From: Methanomassiliicoccales archaeon
Lineage (GTDB): Archaea > Thermoplasmatota > Thermoplasmata > RBG-16-68-12 > SOIM01
Assembly: GCA_030593295.1 (NCBI GenBank)
Contig: JAUVHO010000004.1
Span: 1 to 64,000, forward strand
Length of the DNA: 64,000 bases
Reading direction: 5' to 3'
Part shown: positions 1-9,757 of the stretch, piece after piece
Position numbering within the stretch: the stretch's first letter is position 1
Layout: each line of letters starts with the position of its first letter
Notes under the pieces: generated by a model
Database searches by the model: none
The model's input: the letters and a program-made list of their open reading frames with translations, nothing else
Told to the model about the DNA's origin: nothing
Made by a program: the position numbers and the translations under genes

Positions 1-79
1 TACTGGACAACGACGGAGAACCCTAGCTCTCCCCATCCGTCAGATCCTTCAAATCAAAATAGAACTTCCTGATCCACTT
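1..79. repeat. 79-bp segment identical to 19808-19886 (3' end of a NosD-type gene plus 3' end of a convergent gene)
   Basis: Base-by-base comparison: tactggacaacgacggagaaccctagctctccccatccgtcagatccttcaaatcaaaatagaacttcctgatccactt occurs at both places; divergence starts at 80 / 19887. Confidence 0.95.
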
Positions 80-783
80 GCCCAGATATTCGTGAAAACG
101 TGATTACAATCATTGCATTTACCAGACCCATCGGGGAATACCGCTATATTCTCTGAATCGCAGTTCTCGCACTTCAGACCCTCAGTTCGGTCATCCTGAA
201 GCTCAGCCCTGGGGAGATCCTTGACGACAGGCTTCCATATGAATTCCTTATGGCTCAGGCCAATCAGAATCAGAATCGCGCCATGCACCAGAATGTGGAA
301 GGCCACCTCCACCGTACCAAGAACATCGGATACCGAGAAAGACACGAAGAACGACAACAGGTACATCGAGAGAGCAATGGGGACCAGGATGAGGGTTCCG
401 TAGTATGCCCATTCATGCCTGTCAAGAATACCAAACCCGAAAGCCATATACAGCCCACCGAAAACCAGAAACGGCCAGAAGAGCAGGAGGGAAAAGACTC
501 CCAGTCCGGACACAAGAATAGCTATCACTCCTAAGGCAAGGTTGATCAGTCCGTATACCACCAAGACCCCAGCGGCAAGTGTTATGACCGCCCCTCGCAC
601 ATCACTTGAAATGTCCCTCACCCAGGATGAGAATCTGATAGTGCCTATTAAGGATTTTGACAGAAGCATTATAAATGGACAGATGGCTTTCCAATTGAGG
701 ATGCTGAGGGATGAAAAGCCGAAGGTTAGGACTTCTAATCGGAGTTCTGGTCGTCTTGAGCTCGTTCTGCACGATAATAACAA
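49..783 (-). CDS. Multi-pass membrane protein with C-terminal zinc ribbon (CENCDSENIAVFPDGSGKCNDC); true start probably internal
   Basis: Hydrophobic segments, CxxC...CxxC ribbon; paralogous in layout to 3528..4094; the C-terminal ~10 residues run into the duplicated segment at 1-79. Confidence 0.6.
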   Translation of the reverse strand: MLLSCRTSSRRPELRLEVLTFGFSSLSILNWKAICPFIMLLSKSLIGTIRFSSWVRDISSDVRGAVITLAAGVLVVYGLINLALGVIAILVSGLGVFSLLLFWPFLVFGGLYMAFGFGILDRHEWAYYGTLILVPIALSMYLLSFFVSFSVSDVLGTVEVAFHILVHGAILILIGLSHKEFIWKPVVKDLPRAELQDDRTEGLKCENCDSENIAVFPDGSGKCNDCNHVFTNIWASGSGSSILI

Positions 784-2864
784 CGGTGCCTCAAAACGCA
801 GGAGCCATCACGCACCATGTAGGAGGATCAGGACCGGGCAACCACACGTCCATATTGAGCGCGGTACTTATCGCAGACCCGGGTGACACCATATACGTCC
901 ACAGCGGGTGGTATGGGGAACAGTTTGATGTCACCAAACCACTGACCATAGTGGGAGAGGATAGAGACACAACTGTGATCACAGGAGACGGATGGTCTCC
1001 CACGATCATAATAACCTCGGATTGGGTGAACATCTCAGGTTTCACTATCGCCAAACGTGTGACCGGTCCCGGATCTACTGCATTTGAACTCACTGGAACG
1101 GATCACTGCAACATCTCCAACAATGTCATCCTAGAGAACGAGTTCGGATTCAATCTGTTCTTTGCGAACCACACAGTCATCATCGACAATGTGATGAAAG
1201 ATGGGGAGTATGGAGTATACAGCCTTCACTCTAACAACCTCACAATCGCAGACAACAACATCTCCTCGAATGACATTGGGATGATGTTGTTCGATTCTGG
1301 CAACAGCACAATTCAGAACAACGACTTATGGTTCAATGCCGACTACGGCATTTACTTCGCTCATAACCATGGCAACGTCATTGAAGGCAACCGCATCTCG
1401 TCGAGTGCTGATGACGGCATTCATCTGTACAGGTCGGACCGCAATGCTGCAAATGACAATTGGGTGTCCGGCAGTGGGGAAGCCGGCATGACGCTGTACC
1501 TCTCCAACTTCAACGATGTCTCGTCCAACAATGTCTCCAACAACTGGTGGGGAATTTCGCTTTGGGGGTCGGACAACAACACGCTTTCGAACAACACTGC
1601 TTCTGATTGCTCTGCTGGCATCTTGCTCGAGAAATCAAGCAATGATACTCTTGCCGACAATACGATGGTTGGAGGAGGGATCTACTTCAGCCTGGAGGAT
1701 GATAAGCTCAGGTACTGGAATACTCACTACATTGAGACAACAAACACTGTCAACGATAAACCGGTAGTCTACAGGAAGAACCAATGGAGGGGGAGCGTCC
1801 CCCGCAATGCTGGTCAAGTAATCCTGGCCAACTGCACCGACATGACGATTAGCGGCCTCCATATCACTAATGTCTTTATGGCATTGGCCGCAGGGTACTC
1901 AGACTATAACACTTTCACTTACAACAACATCTCAGACAACAACGTTGGCATGTTTCTGACATACTCGGACAGGAACACGGTGAGAAACAACACGTTGTCG
2001 TTCAACCATGACTTCGGAATCTTGCTCACATACTCCAAGAAAAACAACATATATCACAACAGTTTCATCGAGAATGGAAATCAGTCAAGCGAGGCCGAGG
2101 GGAACAACTCCTGGGATTGGGGATATCCTGCAGGTGGGAACTACTGGAGCGACTACACGGGTGTTGATGTGATGAGAGGCCCGGGTCAGAATCTCACGGG
2201 CAGCGACAATATAGGTGATGTTTCTCGAAACATCCCATTTGGCCCCAACGTTGATCGATATCCCCTGAAGATACCGTTCACTTTCTTGCCATCCGAGCCT
2301 TTGGTCGTAACGGCACTGGTGTACGCTGGACAGCATGGGGAAGTCGTATTGTATTGGCACGAACCACAATATGATGGAGGCCACACTATCACCAATTATA
2401 GGATCTATCGAGGTGATGCCTCAGGTGAAGAAGTCTTCCTCGTGGAAGTGGGAGACGTTCACACATATAATGACACGGGGTTGAAGAACGGTCATACATA
2501 CTACTATTTCGTGACTGCGGTCAATGAAGTGGGAGAAAGTGTGGAATCGAGGGAAGTGTACGCGACACCGGAAGGGGACACACAACCACCACAGATCTCA
2601 TGGTTTAGGGTAGGTATCCTAGTTTCTGCAATTGGCGCGATTGTTGTGGTAATTGTCGCGGTCTTCATAGTGATCAAAGAGTGGAGAAGGAAGAGAGAAG
2701 GCGAGCCATCTGAACCTATTCCAGAGGAGCCGATTGAACCGTCTTTGGAGGAAGAAGTGGAAACGACTTCGGAAGAATCGTCCTATCTATTCCCCATCCA
2801 TCAAATCCTCCAACTTCTTCAGCAGATCCTTAGTTCTGATCGCGCGGTCCACTTTTCTCAATAA
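711..2864 (+). CDS. NosD/PbH1 right-handed beta-helix surface protein with FnIII-like domain and C-terminal TM
   Basis: Signal peptide, HHVGGSGPGNHTSILSAVLIADPGDTIYVHSGWY, many NxISxNxxGI rungs, NSWDWGYPAGGNYWSDYTGVD signature, TM near C-terminus. Confidence 0.85.
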   Translation: MKSRRLGLLIGVLVVLSSFCTIITTVPQNAGAITHHVGGSGPGNHTSILSAVLIADPGDTIYVHSGWYGEQFDVTKPLTIVGEDRDTTVITGDGWSPTIIITSDWVNISGFTIAKRVTGPGSTAFELTGTDHCNISNNVILENEFGFNLFFANHTVIIDNVMKDGEYGVYSLHSNNLTIADNNISSNDIGMMLFDSGNSTIQNNDLWFNADYGIYFAHNHGNVIEGNRISSSADDGIHLYRSDRNAANDNWVSGSGEAGMTLYLSNFNDVSSNNVSNNWWGISLWGSDNNTLSNNTASDCSAGILLEKSSNDTLADNTMVGGGIYFSLEDDKLRYWNTHYIETTNTVNDKPVVYRKNQWRGSVPRNAGQVILANCTDMTISGLHITNVFMALAAGYSDYNTFTYNNISDNNVGMFLTYSDRNTVRNNTLSFNHDFGILLTYSKKNNIYHNSFIENGNQSSEAEGNNSWDWGYPAGGNYWSDYTGVDVMRGPGQNLTGSDNIGDVSRNIPFGPNVDRYPLKIPFTFLPSEPLVVTALVYAGQHGEVVLYWHEPQYDGGHTITNYRIYRGDASGEEVFLVEVGDVHTYNDTGLKNGHTYYYFVTAVNEVGESVESREVYATPEGDTQPPQISWFRVGILVSAIGAIVVVIVAVFIVIKEWRRKREGEPSEPIPEEPIEPSLEEEVETTSEESSYLFPIHQILQLLQQILSSDRAVHFSQ

Positions 2865-3218
2865 TTCCTTGTCACCTGTCAGGAGAAAATCCGCATCAGT
2901 GTATTCGAAGCCAGTCCAGATGTGGGCGTCGTCCTTGTCGTCCAGCAACTGAGATATTCTCCTCACGGTCTTAACATCTGGTTTCCCGAGGATCAGAACC
3001 TCCTCTTGGAGCGTGCTCAGGAGACTCTCAATCTCTGACCTTTCAAGACCGAATTTGTCGTCATGAAGAGCCTCGCTGACCTCTTCCAGGACCACGGTCG
3101 TAATCAGAAGCTCTATTGCTCTGAGAGCGCCAAACTCCAGAATCTGCGATTCATTACCTTTGAAAAGCAGTCCGCTCACTATGACGTTCGAGTCCAAGAA
3201 TACACGCATTAAGGACAA
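2787..3218 (-). CDS. PIN-domain ribonuclease, VapC-like toxin
   Basis: MRVFLDSNVIVSGLL N-terminus, DDKDDAHIWTGFEYTDADFLLTGDKEL acidic PIN motif; paired with AbrB-type gene upstream. Confidence 0.85.
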   Translation of the reverse strand: MSLMRVFLDSNVIVSGLLFKGNESQILEFGALRAIELLITTVVLEEVSEALHDDKFGLERSEIESLLSTLQEEVLILGKPDVKTVRRISQLLDDKDDAHIWTGFEYTDADFLLTGDKELLRKVDRAIRTKDLLKKLEDLMDGE

Positions 3219-3226
3219 ATCCTAAG

Positions 3227-3484
3227 TCACCGTCCATATCCTCGCTTCTTGCGGACTTCCTCGACGATCTCCATGGCCCTTTCCCGTGTCATTCCCAGGC
3301 GTCGTATCTTGGCTCGAATAGCATCCAACTTGACTCTGTTCGCTTTCATCTTCTGCATGAGCACAGCGTCCCCTATCTGTCTGAACTCGACGAGGTCCTC
3401 CTCGCTCAACTCCAGCACTTCTCTGACCTTCTTGGGTATGGTGATCTGTCCGGCGGATGTTACCTTGCTCACGTAGGTTGCCAT
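3227..3484 (-). CDS. AbrB/SpoVT-type antitoxin (VapB-like)
   Basis: VTSAGQITIPKKVREVLELSEEDLVEF swapped-hairpin signature; immediately upstream of PIN gene. Confidence 0.85.
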   Translation of the reverse strand: MATYVSKVTSAGQITIPKKVREVLELSEEDLVEFRQIGDAVLMQKMKANRVKLDAIRAKIRRLGMTRERAMEIVEEVRKKRGYGR

Positions 3485-3527
3485 GTAACAAATAAGGATT
3501 CCTTAGATAATAAGACTATCGGTGTGA

Positions 3528-4094
3528 TCAACCCCCGACTGGGAATGAGACCAACTCGCCACAGAAGTTACAGTAACCTTCGCCAGGCCGAATCTCTTGA
3601 ATGCTGTGCGACCCGCAATTGTGACAGACAACTTCTTTCGAAGAACGCCTGTCCAGCAACATTTGCCAGAAGGGCTTCTGGACGGTCCCAGATTCGACCT
3701 CCCGGTATCCAAACGCCACAAACAAGAGGATCATGAAGTTCACCGCGATGAGTGATGTAACTAACATGACGGCAGCTGGCTCGCGAATCACAAGAATAGA
3801 TGCGCTGTGGTAGAGCATCATCGCAGTCACCACGCCGATCGTAAGGAAGTACAGAGGACGAAAGCCGCGGCGGAGAGTCAGACCGAGAACGACGTAGAGC
3901 AAATGTATGGAAGCGAAAAGCCACATAGCATTGAAGATTGAGGGCGATTCACCCAAGGGATAGCTGGGAGATGTTAGCCCGATGACGATGGCTGCATCAG
4001 AGGTAATTACAGTCATGATTCCGCCGTAGATGACTAGAATGCCAGAGGCGATTAGCAGAGAAACTTCCCCTCCACGTATCGGAGCACGTTTCAT
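3528..4094 (-). CDS. Multi-pass membrane protein with C-terminal zinc ribbon
   Basis: Hydrophobic helices and CHNCGSHSIQEIRPGEGYCNFCGE; divergent from a NosD gene. Confidence 0.65.
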   Translation of the reverse strand: MKRAPIRGGEVSLLIASGILVIYGGIMTVITSDAAIVIGLTSPSYPLGESPSIFNAMWLFASIHLLYVVLGLTLRRGFRPLYFLTIGVVTAMMLYHSASILVIREPAAVMLVTSLIAVNFMILLFVAFGYREVESGTVQKPFWQMLLDRRSSKEVVCHNCGSHSIQEIRPGEGYCNFCGELVSFPVGG

Positions 4095-4182
4095 CTGGGT
4101 CCATTATGACTTGTGGAATCTTAAGGGTTTTGACAGAAGAGTTATTAACATCCAAGTTGCTTTGGATTCAAGGGAGTGAGGG

Positions 4183-6888
4183 ATGACGGGAAAGAAGGAG
4201 TGCTTTGCAGTTACCGCTCTGATGCTAGTGGGTTCTTTCTCAATTGCTCTAACATTACTTCCAGAGAATGTGAAAGGGGCCACTCTCTACGTTGGTGGGG
4301 GAGGTCCGGGCAACTACACGAGCATTCAGAATGCGATAATGGCGGCGACACCGGGAGACACGGTTTTCGTGTTCAGCGGAATGTACTCTGAGGTTCTGGT
4401 GGTGGACAAGCCGATCTCGTTAGTGGGCGAAGGCAAGGAGACAACGGTGATCATGGGAGATGGGATAGATGCTGTCATACACGTGAAGGCGGACTGGGTG
4501 AACGTCACTGGGTTCAATATGACGAACGGGGGGCCGGGTTTCTTTAATGATGCCATAGTGCTTGATAGAGTGAGCAACTGTCGAATCACCCACAACAGGA
4601 TGATCAACTTGAATGGAAACGGTATCTATCTGCACCGTTCGGACTTCAACGTAATCGCATTCAACGATATTCAGATCAATTCGTATGGCCTGTACCTTCG
4701 AAACTCTGAGAGTAATTCAATAAACAACAACAATGTCTCAAACGGCTCCTCCGGCATCAGCCTTTCCGATTCTTCACCAAATAACCGGATCTTCAGTAAC
4801 AAGGTGCACTCCAATAGATGGAGCGGAATATCAGCGTACAAATCGAATGAAACCACCATACTCAACAATGAGATTTCATTCAACCAGGTTGCCATTGTCC
4901 TATTATTGAGCGAGAATAACTCAATCAGGTTCAATGATATGATCGAGAATGGGATCTTGATGTATGGAGATTCACTTGGCGACTGGAACAGTCACATCAT
5001 AGATACCACAAACACGGTCAACAACAAGCCAGTTCAATATTGGAAGAACGTGACCGGAGGGAAGGTTCCAGAAGGAGCTGGTCAGGTGATACTCGCCAAC
5101 TGCTCGGACATTCTGGTCGAAAACCAGAATCTGAGCAATGCAACATCCGGGCTGCAGGTGGCATACTCCAGAGGCGGCGCAATCAAGAATAACACTGCGA
5201 TGGGGAATCGCGTGTACGGCATCGATATACTTGATTACGACCATGGTTCATTCGACAACAATCACGCTTCTGAGAATCTCTATGATATTCGATTCCGCTA
5301 TTCAGACAACAACACAATGGCAAACAATTCTGTCGTGAACCAACCAGGAGGAGGCTGGTTCGGCATCAACGTTCTGTATTCGAACGGGAATGAAATCTCC
5401 GGGACCAATGGATCAATTGTCTTGGGTTACTCAGACCACAATACAATAGTCAATGGCACATCTTCGGGAGCGATATACGGGGTTCTTATAGCCAGTTCCG
5501 AGAACAACACATTGGCGTACAACAAATACACTGACAATCTGTACGGGATACACGTGGTTAACGCGGCGAACAACACTGTATTCGGAAATAGAGTTGCGTT
5601 CAGTTTCTGGGGGATTTGGCTGGAGAATTCAAGCAACATTTGGGTTTATCACAATAACATCCACGACAATACGGACCCGGCTCAGGACGATCGAACGAAC
5701 TTCTGGGACAACGGCTACCCGTCAGGAGGTAACTATTGGGACAGGTACATGGGGCCGGACCAATGCAGCGGACCGAACCAGGACGTCTGTCCAGATCCGG
5801 ATGGAATCGGCGACATTCCATATGTGATAGACCTCGATAGTCAGGACAATTATCCTCTCATGGCACCCCCTCCTGATCCTTTCCCACCAATTGTCTCCAT
5901 TTCCTATCCAATCGAGGGACAGAACTTCGGTTATTCTCACATTAATGTGACCGGAATGGCGTCAGATACAGGATGCAGCGGACTTCGGAACATAGAGGTG
6001 CGTTTGAATGGGGGACCGTGGTGGAATGCAACGGGAGCGGAGTCCTGGAACACATCTCTCGACCTGGTCCCAGGTTCGAACACTATTGAGGCTCAAGCCT
6101 GGGATCATGGCGGAAACCCGTCGGAGATAGCAGTGGTGAACGTAACCCTTGCCATCATGCCCGAGCCGTTATACAGGCCAACTGCATCGTTCACGGTATC
6201 TCCAGCTTCGGGGAACGTGAGCGCTCTCTTTGACGTTGATGCATCGTCATCCTCTGATATCGAAGACACCATTTCGGCACTGGAGGTTCGATGGGACTGG
6301 GAGAATGACGGTGTGTGGGACACCGGGTGGTCAACCGGAAAGACGGAGCAACATCAATACGCGAATCCTGGAACTTACACAATCCGACTTGAGGTCAGGG
6401 ATACTGATGGGCTTTCTGACAACACAACAAGGCAAGTGATAGTCACACCAATGGAGAATTTGCCTCCGCTGTGCAGCATCATCGACCCAATCGCGGGAGA
6501 GACAATTAGTGGCACATATACGATAACAGGAGAAGCATCCGATCCTGATGGAACGGTCCAATCAGTGGAAATCAGAATCGACAACGGTGCGTGGGTCCAA
6601 GCTACGGGGACCACAAACTGGAATCTCACTTGGGACAGCAATCAAGTCACAGACGGAGAACACAGAATCTATGCCCGATCGTTTGATGGGACGGATTACT
6701 CATCCGAGGTGAATGTGACGGTATTTGTGGACAATACCCCTCCTCTGCGTCCGTATGATTGGACCTGGATTGTCATTCTCATAATCATCGGGGTGTTGGC
6801 CGTGATACTGCTGTGGATTGTAGCGAGGAGAAGAAAGAAAACGGAAGTTGAGGAACCGCCAGGACCCCCTCAAGAAGAACCATTATAA
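4183..6888 (+). CDS. NosD/PbH1 beta-helix surface protein with Ig/PKD-like domains and C-terminal TM
   Basis: LYVGGGGPGNYTSIQNAIMAATPGDTVFVFSGMY; DNGYPSGGNYWDRYMGPDQCSGPNQDVCPDPDGIGDIPY; PTASFTVSPASGNVSALFDVDASSSSD (PKD); TM plus RRRKK. Confidence 0.88.
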   Translation: MTGKKECFAVTALMLVGSFSIALTLLPENVKGATLYVGGGGPGNYTSIQNAIMAATPGDTVFVFSGMYSEVLVVDKPISLVGEGKETTVIMGDGIDAVIHVKADWVNVTGFNMTNGGPGFFNDAIVLDRVSNCRITHNRMINLNGNGIYLHRSDFNVIAFNDIQINSYGLYLRNSESNSINNNNVSNGSSGISLSDSSPNNRIFSNKVHSNRWSGISAYKSNETTILNNEISFNQVAIVLLLSENNSIRFNDMIENGILMYGDSLGDWNSHIIDTTNTVNNKPVQYWKNVTGGKVPEGAGQVILANCSDILVENQNLSNATSGLQVAYSRGGAIKNNTAMGNRVYGIDILDYDHGSFDNNHASENLYDIRFRYSDNNTMANNSVVNQPGGGWFGINVLYSNGNEISGTNGSIVLGYSDHNTIVNGTSSGAIYGVLIASSENNTLAYNKYTDNLYGIHVVNAANNTVFGNRVAFSFWGIWLENSSNIWVYHNNIHDNTDPAQDDRTNFWDNGYPSGGNYWDRYMGPDQCSGPNQDVCPDPDGIGDIPYVIDLDSQDNYPLMAPPPDPFPPIVSISYPIEGQNFGYSHINVTGMASDTGCSGLRNIEVRLNGGPWWNATGAESWNTSLDLVPGSNTIEAQAWDHGGNPSEIAVVNVTLAIMPEPLYRPTASFTVSPASGNVSALFDVDASSSSDIEDTISALEVRWDWENDGVWDTGWSTGKTEQHQYANPGTYTIRLEVRDTDGLSDNTTRQVIVTPMENLPPLCSIIDPIAGETISGTYTITGEASDPDGTVQSVEIRIDNGAWVQATGTTNWNLTWDSNQVTDGEHRIYARSFDGTDYSSEVNVTVFVDNTPPLRPYDWTWIVILIIIGVLAVILLWIVARRRKKTEVEEPPGPPQEEPL

Positions 6889-6907
6889 GTAGCCAAGAAG
6901 CTTCAGA

Positions 6908-9733
6908 ATGATTGAAGTTGGAGAGGAGAGGATGAAGAAAGCCAGCCTGATTGCGATTTCCATCCTGCTAATTAGCAGTTTCTGCATTTCCGTTTCCATA
7001 CTACCCAGGAACGCAAGCGCGGCCACACTTTATGTGGGAGGAGGGGGGCCAGGCAACTACACCACGATCCAAGACGCGATAAACACTGCAAACCCTGGAG
7101 ACACGGTATATGTGTTTGCGGGAACTTACAACGAACAGATTTCGATTGGCATACCTCTCTCTTTGCAGGGGGAGAGCAGGGATACGACCACAATCAACGG
7201 CGGAGTGTCGAGCTATGTGGTAAATGTCACCGCTGACTGGGTGAACATAACGGGTTTCACCGTGAGAGGTAACTGGTCCACCCCCTACAATGTGGGAATT
7301 GAGCTGTATTATGTCCAAAACTGCCTCATAACCGACAACATCATCACGTACGCAGAGTACGGTGTGCATCTTTTCCACTCGAACAACAACGAGGTCTCAC
7401 ACAACTCATTTGACAACAGTTCGTATGGCACCTACCTCACTTCTTCCACAGGAAATACAATCACGATCAACTTCTTCCGAGATCTCTGGTACGGAATCTT
7501 CCTTTACGAGTCCGACGGGAACACGTTGTCAAGCACCGCCGCAGTCGATTTGGGGTACGCCATCAGACTTGAGCTCTCGAATCAGAACGATATCTCTTTC
7601 ACACAAATCCCAATTGGCTATTACGGTATCTACCTATATTACTCCAACAACAGCACGATAAGCTTCAGTTTCTTAACGGATACCTTGGCGGGAATATGGC
7701 TCGAGAACTCAGTGAACATCACACTCCTGGCGAATACTATGACTAGGACTGGAATCTATGTCGAAGGCGACCTCCTGGAGCATTGGAACACTCATACCAT
7801 TGGCACTTCTAACTTTGTCAACGGAAAAGAAGTGCGATACAAGAAGGACATTTCAGGCGGAACAGTCGGACCCGGCGCGGGCCAGGTGATACTCGCAAAT
7901 TGCCAGAACATGTTGGTGGAGAATCAGCGTGTCAACAACGGCACCGTTGGCATAGAGTTGGGTTTCTCATCAAACAACATAATCAACAACAACGACGCAT
8001 TCTCGAACCGTCGAGGTGGCATTCACCTCAGCCACTCTCAAGACAACATGGTCTCAGGCAATGTGATCTCGTCGAACATCTATTCTGGCATTTCTCTATT
8101 ATACTCGGACCTCAACACAATCATCGAGAACACGGTATTGTCCAACTTGTGGAGAGGAATAGACCTTCTCTACTCCGAGAACAACACAGTGGAGAACAAC
8201 ACAATCGACATGAACGATGACTACGGCATCTACGTGTACCGCTCGCACAACAGCACCATCATCAACAACACTGTATCCGCCCATGATCAGCACGGAATCC
8301 GCCTTTCTGCCTCTGACTACAACATCATAATGGGCAACTTCCTCTCGGTCAACAGACGGGGCATGAGCATTTCCAGCTCAGATAATAACCTCATCATAGG
8401 AAACAATCTGTCAATGAACACCGATTACGGTGTGTACATGGACATGAGCAATGACAATAAGATCTACCACAACGTCTTCTGGTACAACTCAAAACAGGCC
8501 AGGGAAAGTTGGAGCAATGACCAGTGGGACAACGGATATCCATCCGGAGGGAATTACTGGAGCAACTACTTTGGAATCGATGAGAAGAGTGGCGTGAATC
8601 AAGACCAGCCGGGTTTCGACGGGATAGGAGATACGCCCTATTTCATCCCGACAGCCGACAGGAGGGACAGATATCCTTACATGAGCCCTTCAATAACCCC
8701 AACTGCTCCATCACCGCCCTCGGAGCCATTGAACCTCTTCGCCACATCTGGCGACAAGCAGGTGACGCTGACATGGGACGAGCCTACATTCGACGGAGGG
8801 ACGCCGATCATAAACTACAAGATCTACAGGGGGACCTCACCAGGTGCTGAGACTTTCCTTGTTGAGATTGGGGTTGTACTCAGCCACACAGACACTGGCT
8901 TGACAAACGGACAAACCTACTACTACCAAGTGAGCGCCGTCACCGTTGGAGGAGAGGGCCCCAGGTCCCAGGAGGTCAGTGCAATCCCTATGGGCCTACC
9001 TGGAGTTCCAATTGATGTTTTGGCAATAGCGGGGAACGAAAGAGTGACCCTGCAGTGGTCCGCACCGCTTGACAACGGAGGTTCACCCATTACGAACTAT
9101 CTGATCTACAGGCAAAACGGATCAGGTCCATTGGCATTCCTATTGGAGGTTGGGGATGTTCATACATACACTGACCTCGGACTGATGAACGGAGAAACTT
9201 ACAACTATTCGATCGCTGCGAAGAGTGTGAACGGGGAGGGTCCCCAATCGAGTTTGGTGAGTGCCACGCCGGCATCGACGCCTGGTAACTCACCTCCAAG
9301 CTGCAGCATAACAACCCCGACATCAGGGGAGTCGGTATCTGGTTCTCTGTCAATAACTGGAACTGCAACAGACCTGGATGGAACGGTTCACAAAGTAGAG
9401 ATCAGAATAGACGAGGGCGCTTGGATCCAAGCCTCGGGAACATCATTGTGGAGCTACGACTGGAACACACAAACGGTTCCGGATGCAGAACATGCGATTC
9501 ACGCAAGGTCCTTCGATGGATTGGACTATTCGGACGAGGTGGAGGTTGTTGTTGTGGTTTCAAACCCCGCTTCGCCTGGAGGGGATCAAGACGGGTCTGA
9601 GTTAGCAACGGTGGGGATTCTTGCGGTCATAATCCTAATACTGACCGTACTGCTCATTCTTGCCTGGAAGGGGAAGAGGAAGCCCGAAGAAGAAGTCCTT
9701 GAACCCTCTGAAGAGGAGGTCGAACAGGGGTAG
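6908..9733 (+). CDS. NosD/PbH1 beta-helix surface protein with two FnIII domains and C-terminal TM (start may be 6932)
   Basis: LYVGGGGPGNYTTIQDAINTANPGDTVYVFAGTY; beta-helix rungs; PSEPLNLFATSGDKQVTLTWDEP FnIII; TM. Confidence 0.88.
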   Translation: MIEVGEERMKKASLIAISILLISSFCISVSILPRNASAATLYVGGGGPGNYTTIQDAINTANPGDTVYVFAGTYNEQISIGIPLSLQGESRDTTTINGGVSSYVVNVTADWVNITGFTVRGNWSTPYNVGIELYYVQNCLITDNIITYAEYGVHLFHSNNNEVSHNSFDNSSYGTYLTSSTGNTITINFFRDLWYGIFLYESDGNTLSSTAAVDLGYAIRLELSNQNDISFTQIPIGYYGIYLYYSNNSTISFSFLTDTLAGIWLENSVNITLLANTMTRTGIYVEGDLLEHWNTHTIGTSNFVNGKEVRYKKDISGGTVGPGAGQVILANCQNMLVENQRVNNGTVGIELGFSSNNIINNNDAFSNRRGGIHLSHSQDNMVSGNVISSNIYSGISLLYSDLNTIIENTVLSNLWRGIDLLYSENNTVENNTIDMNDDYGIYVYRSHNSTIINNTVSAHDQHGIRLSASDYNIIMGNFLSVNRRGMSISSSDNNLIIGNNLSMNTDYGVYMDMSNDNKIYHNVFWYNSKQARESWSNDQWDNGYPSGGNYWSNYFGIDEKSGVNQDQPGFDGIGDTPYFIPTADRRDRYPYMSPSITPTAPSPPSEPLNLFATSGDKQVTLTWDEPTFDGGTPIINYKIYRGTSPGAETFLVEIGVVLSHTDTGLTNGQTYYYQVSAVTVGGEGPRSQEVSAIPMGLPGVPIDVLAIAGNERVTLQWSAPLDNGGSPITNYLIYRQNGSGPLAFLLEVGDVHTYTDLGLMNGETYNYSIAAKSVNGEGPQSSLVSATPASTPGNSPPSCSITTPTSGESVSGSLSITGTATDLDGTVHKVEIRIDEGAWIQASGTSLWSYDWNTQTVPDAEHAIHARSFDGLDYSDEVEVVVVVSNPASPGGDQDGSELATVGILAVIILILTVLLILAWKGKRKPEEEVLEPSEEEVEQG

Positions 9734-9757
9734 CATCAAACATGAATAGGTGATTCA

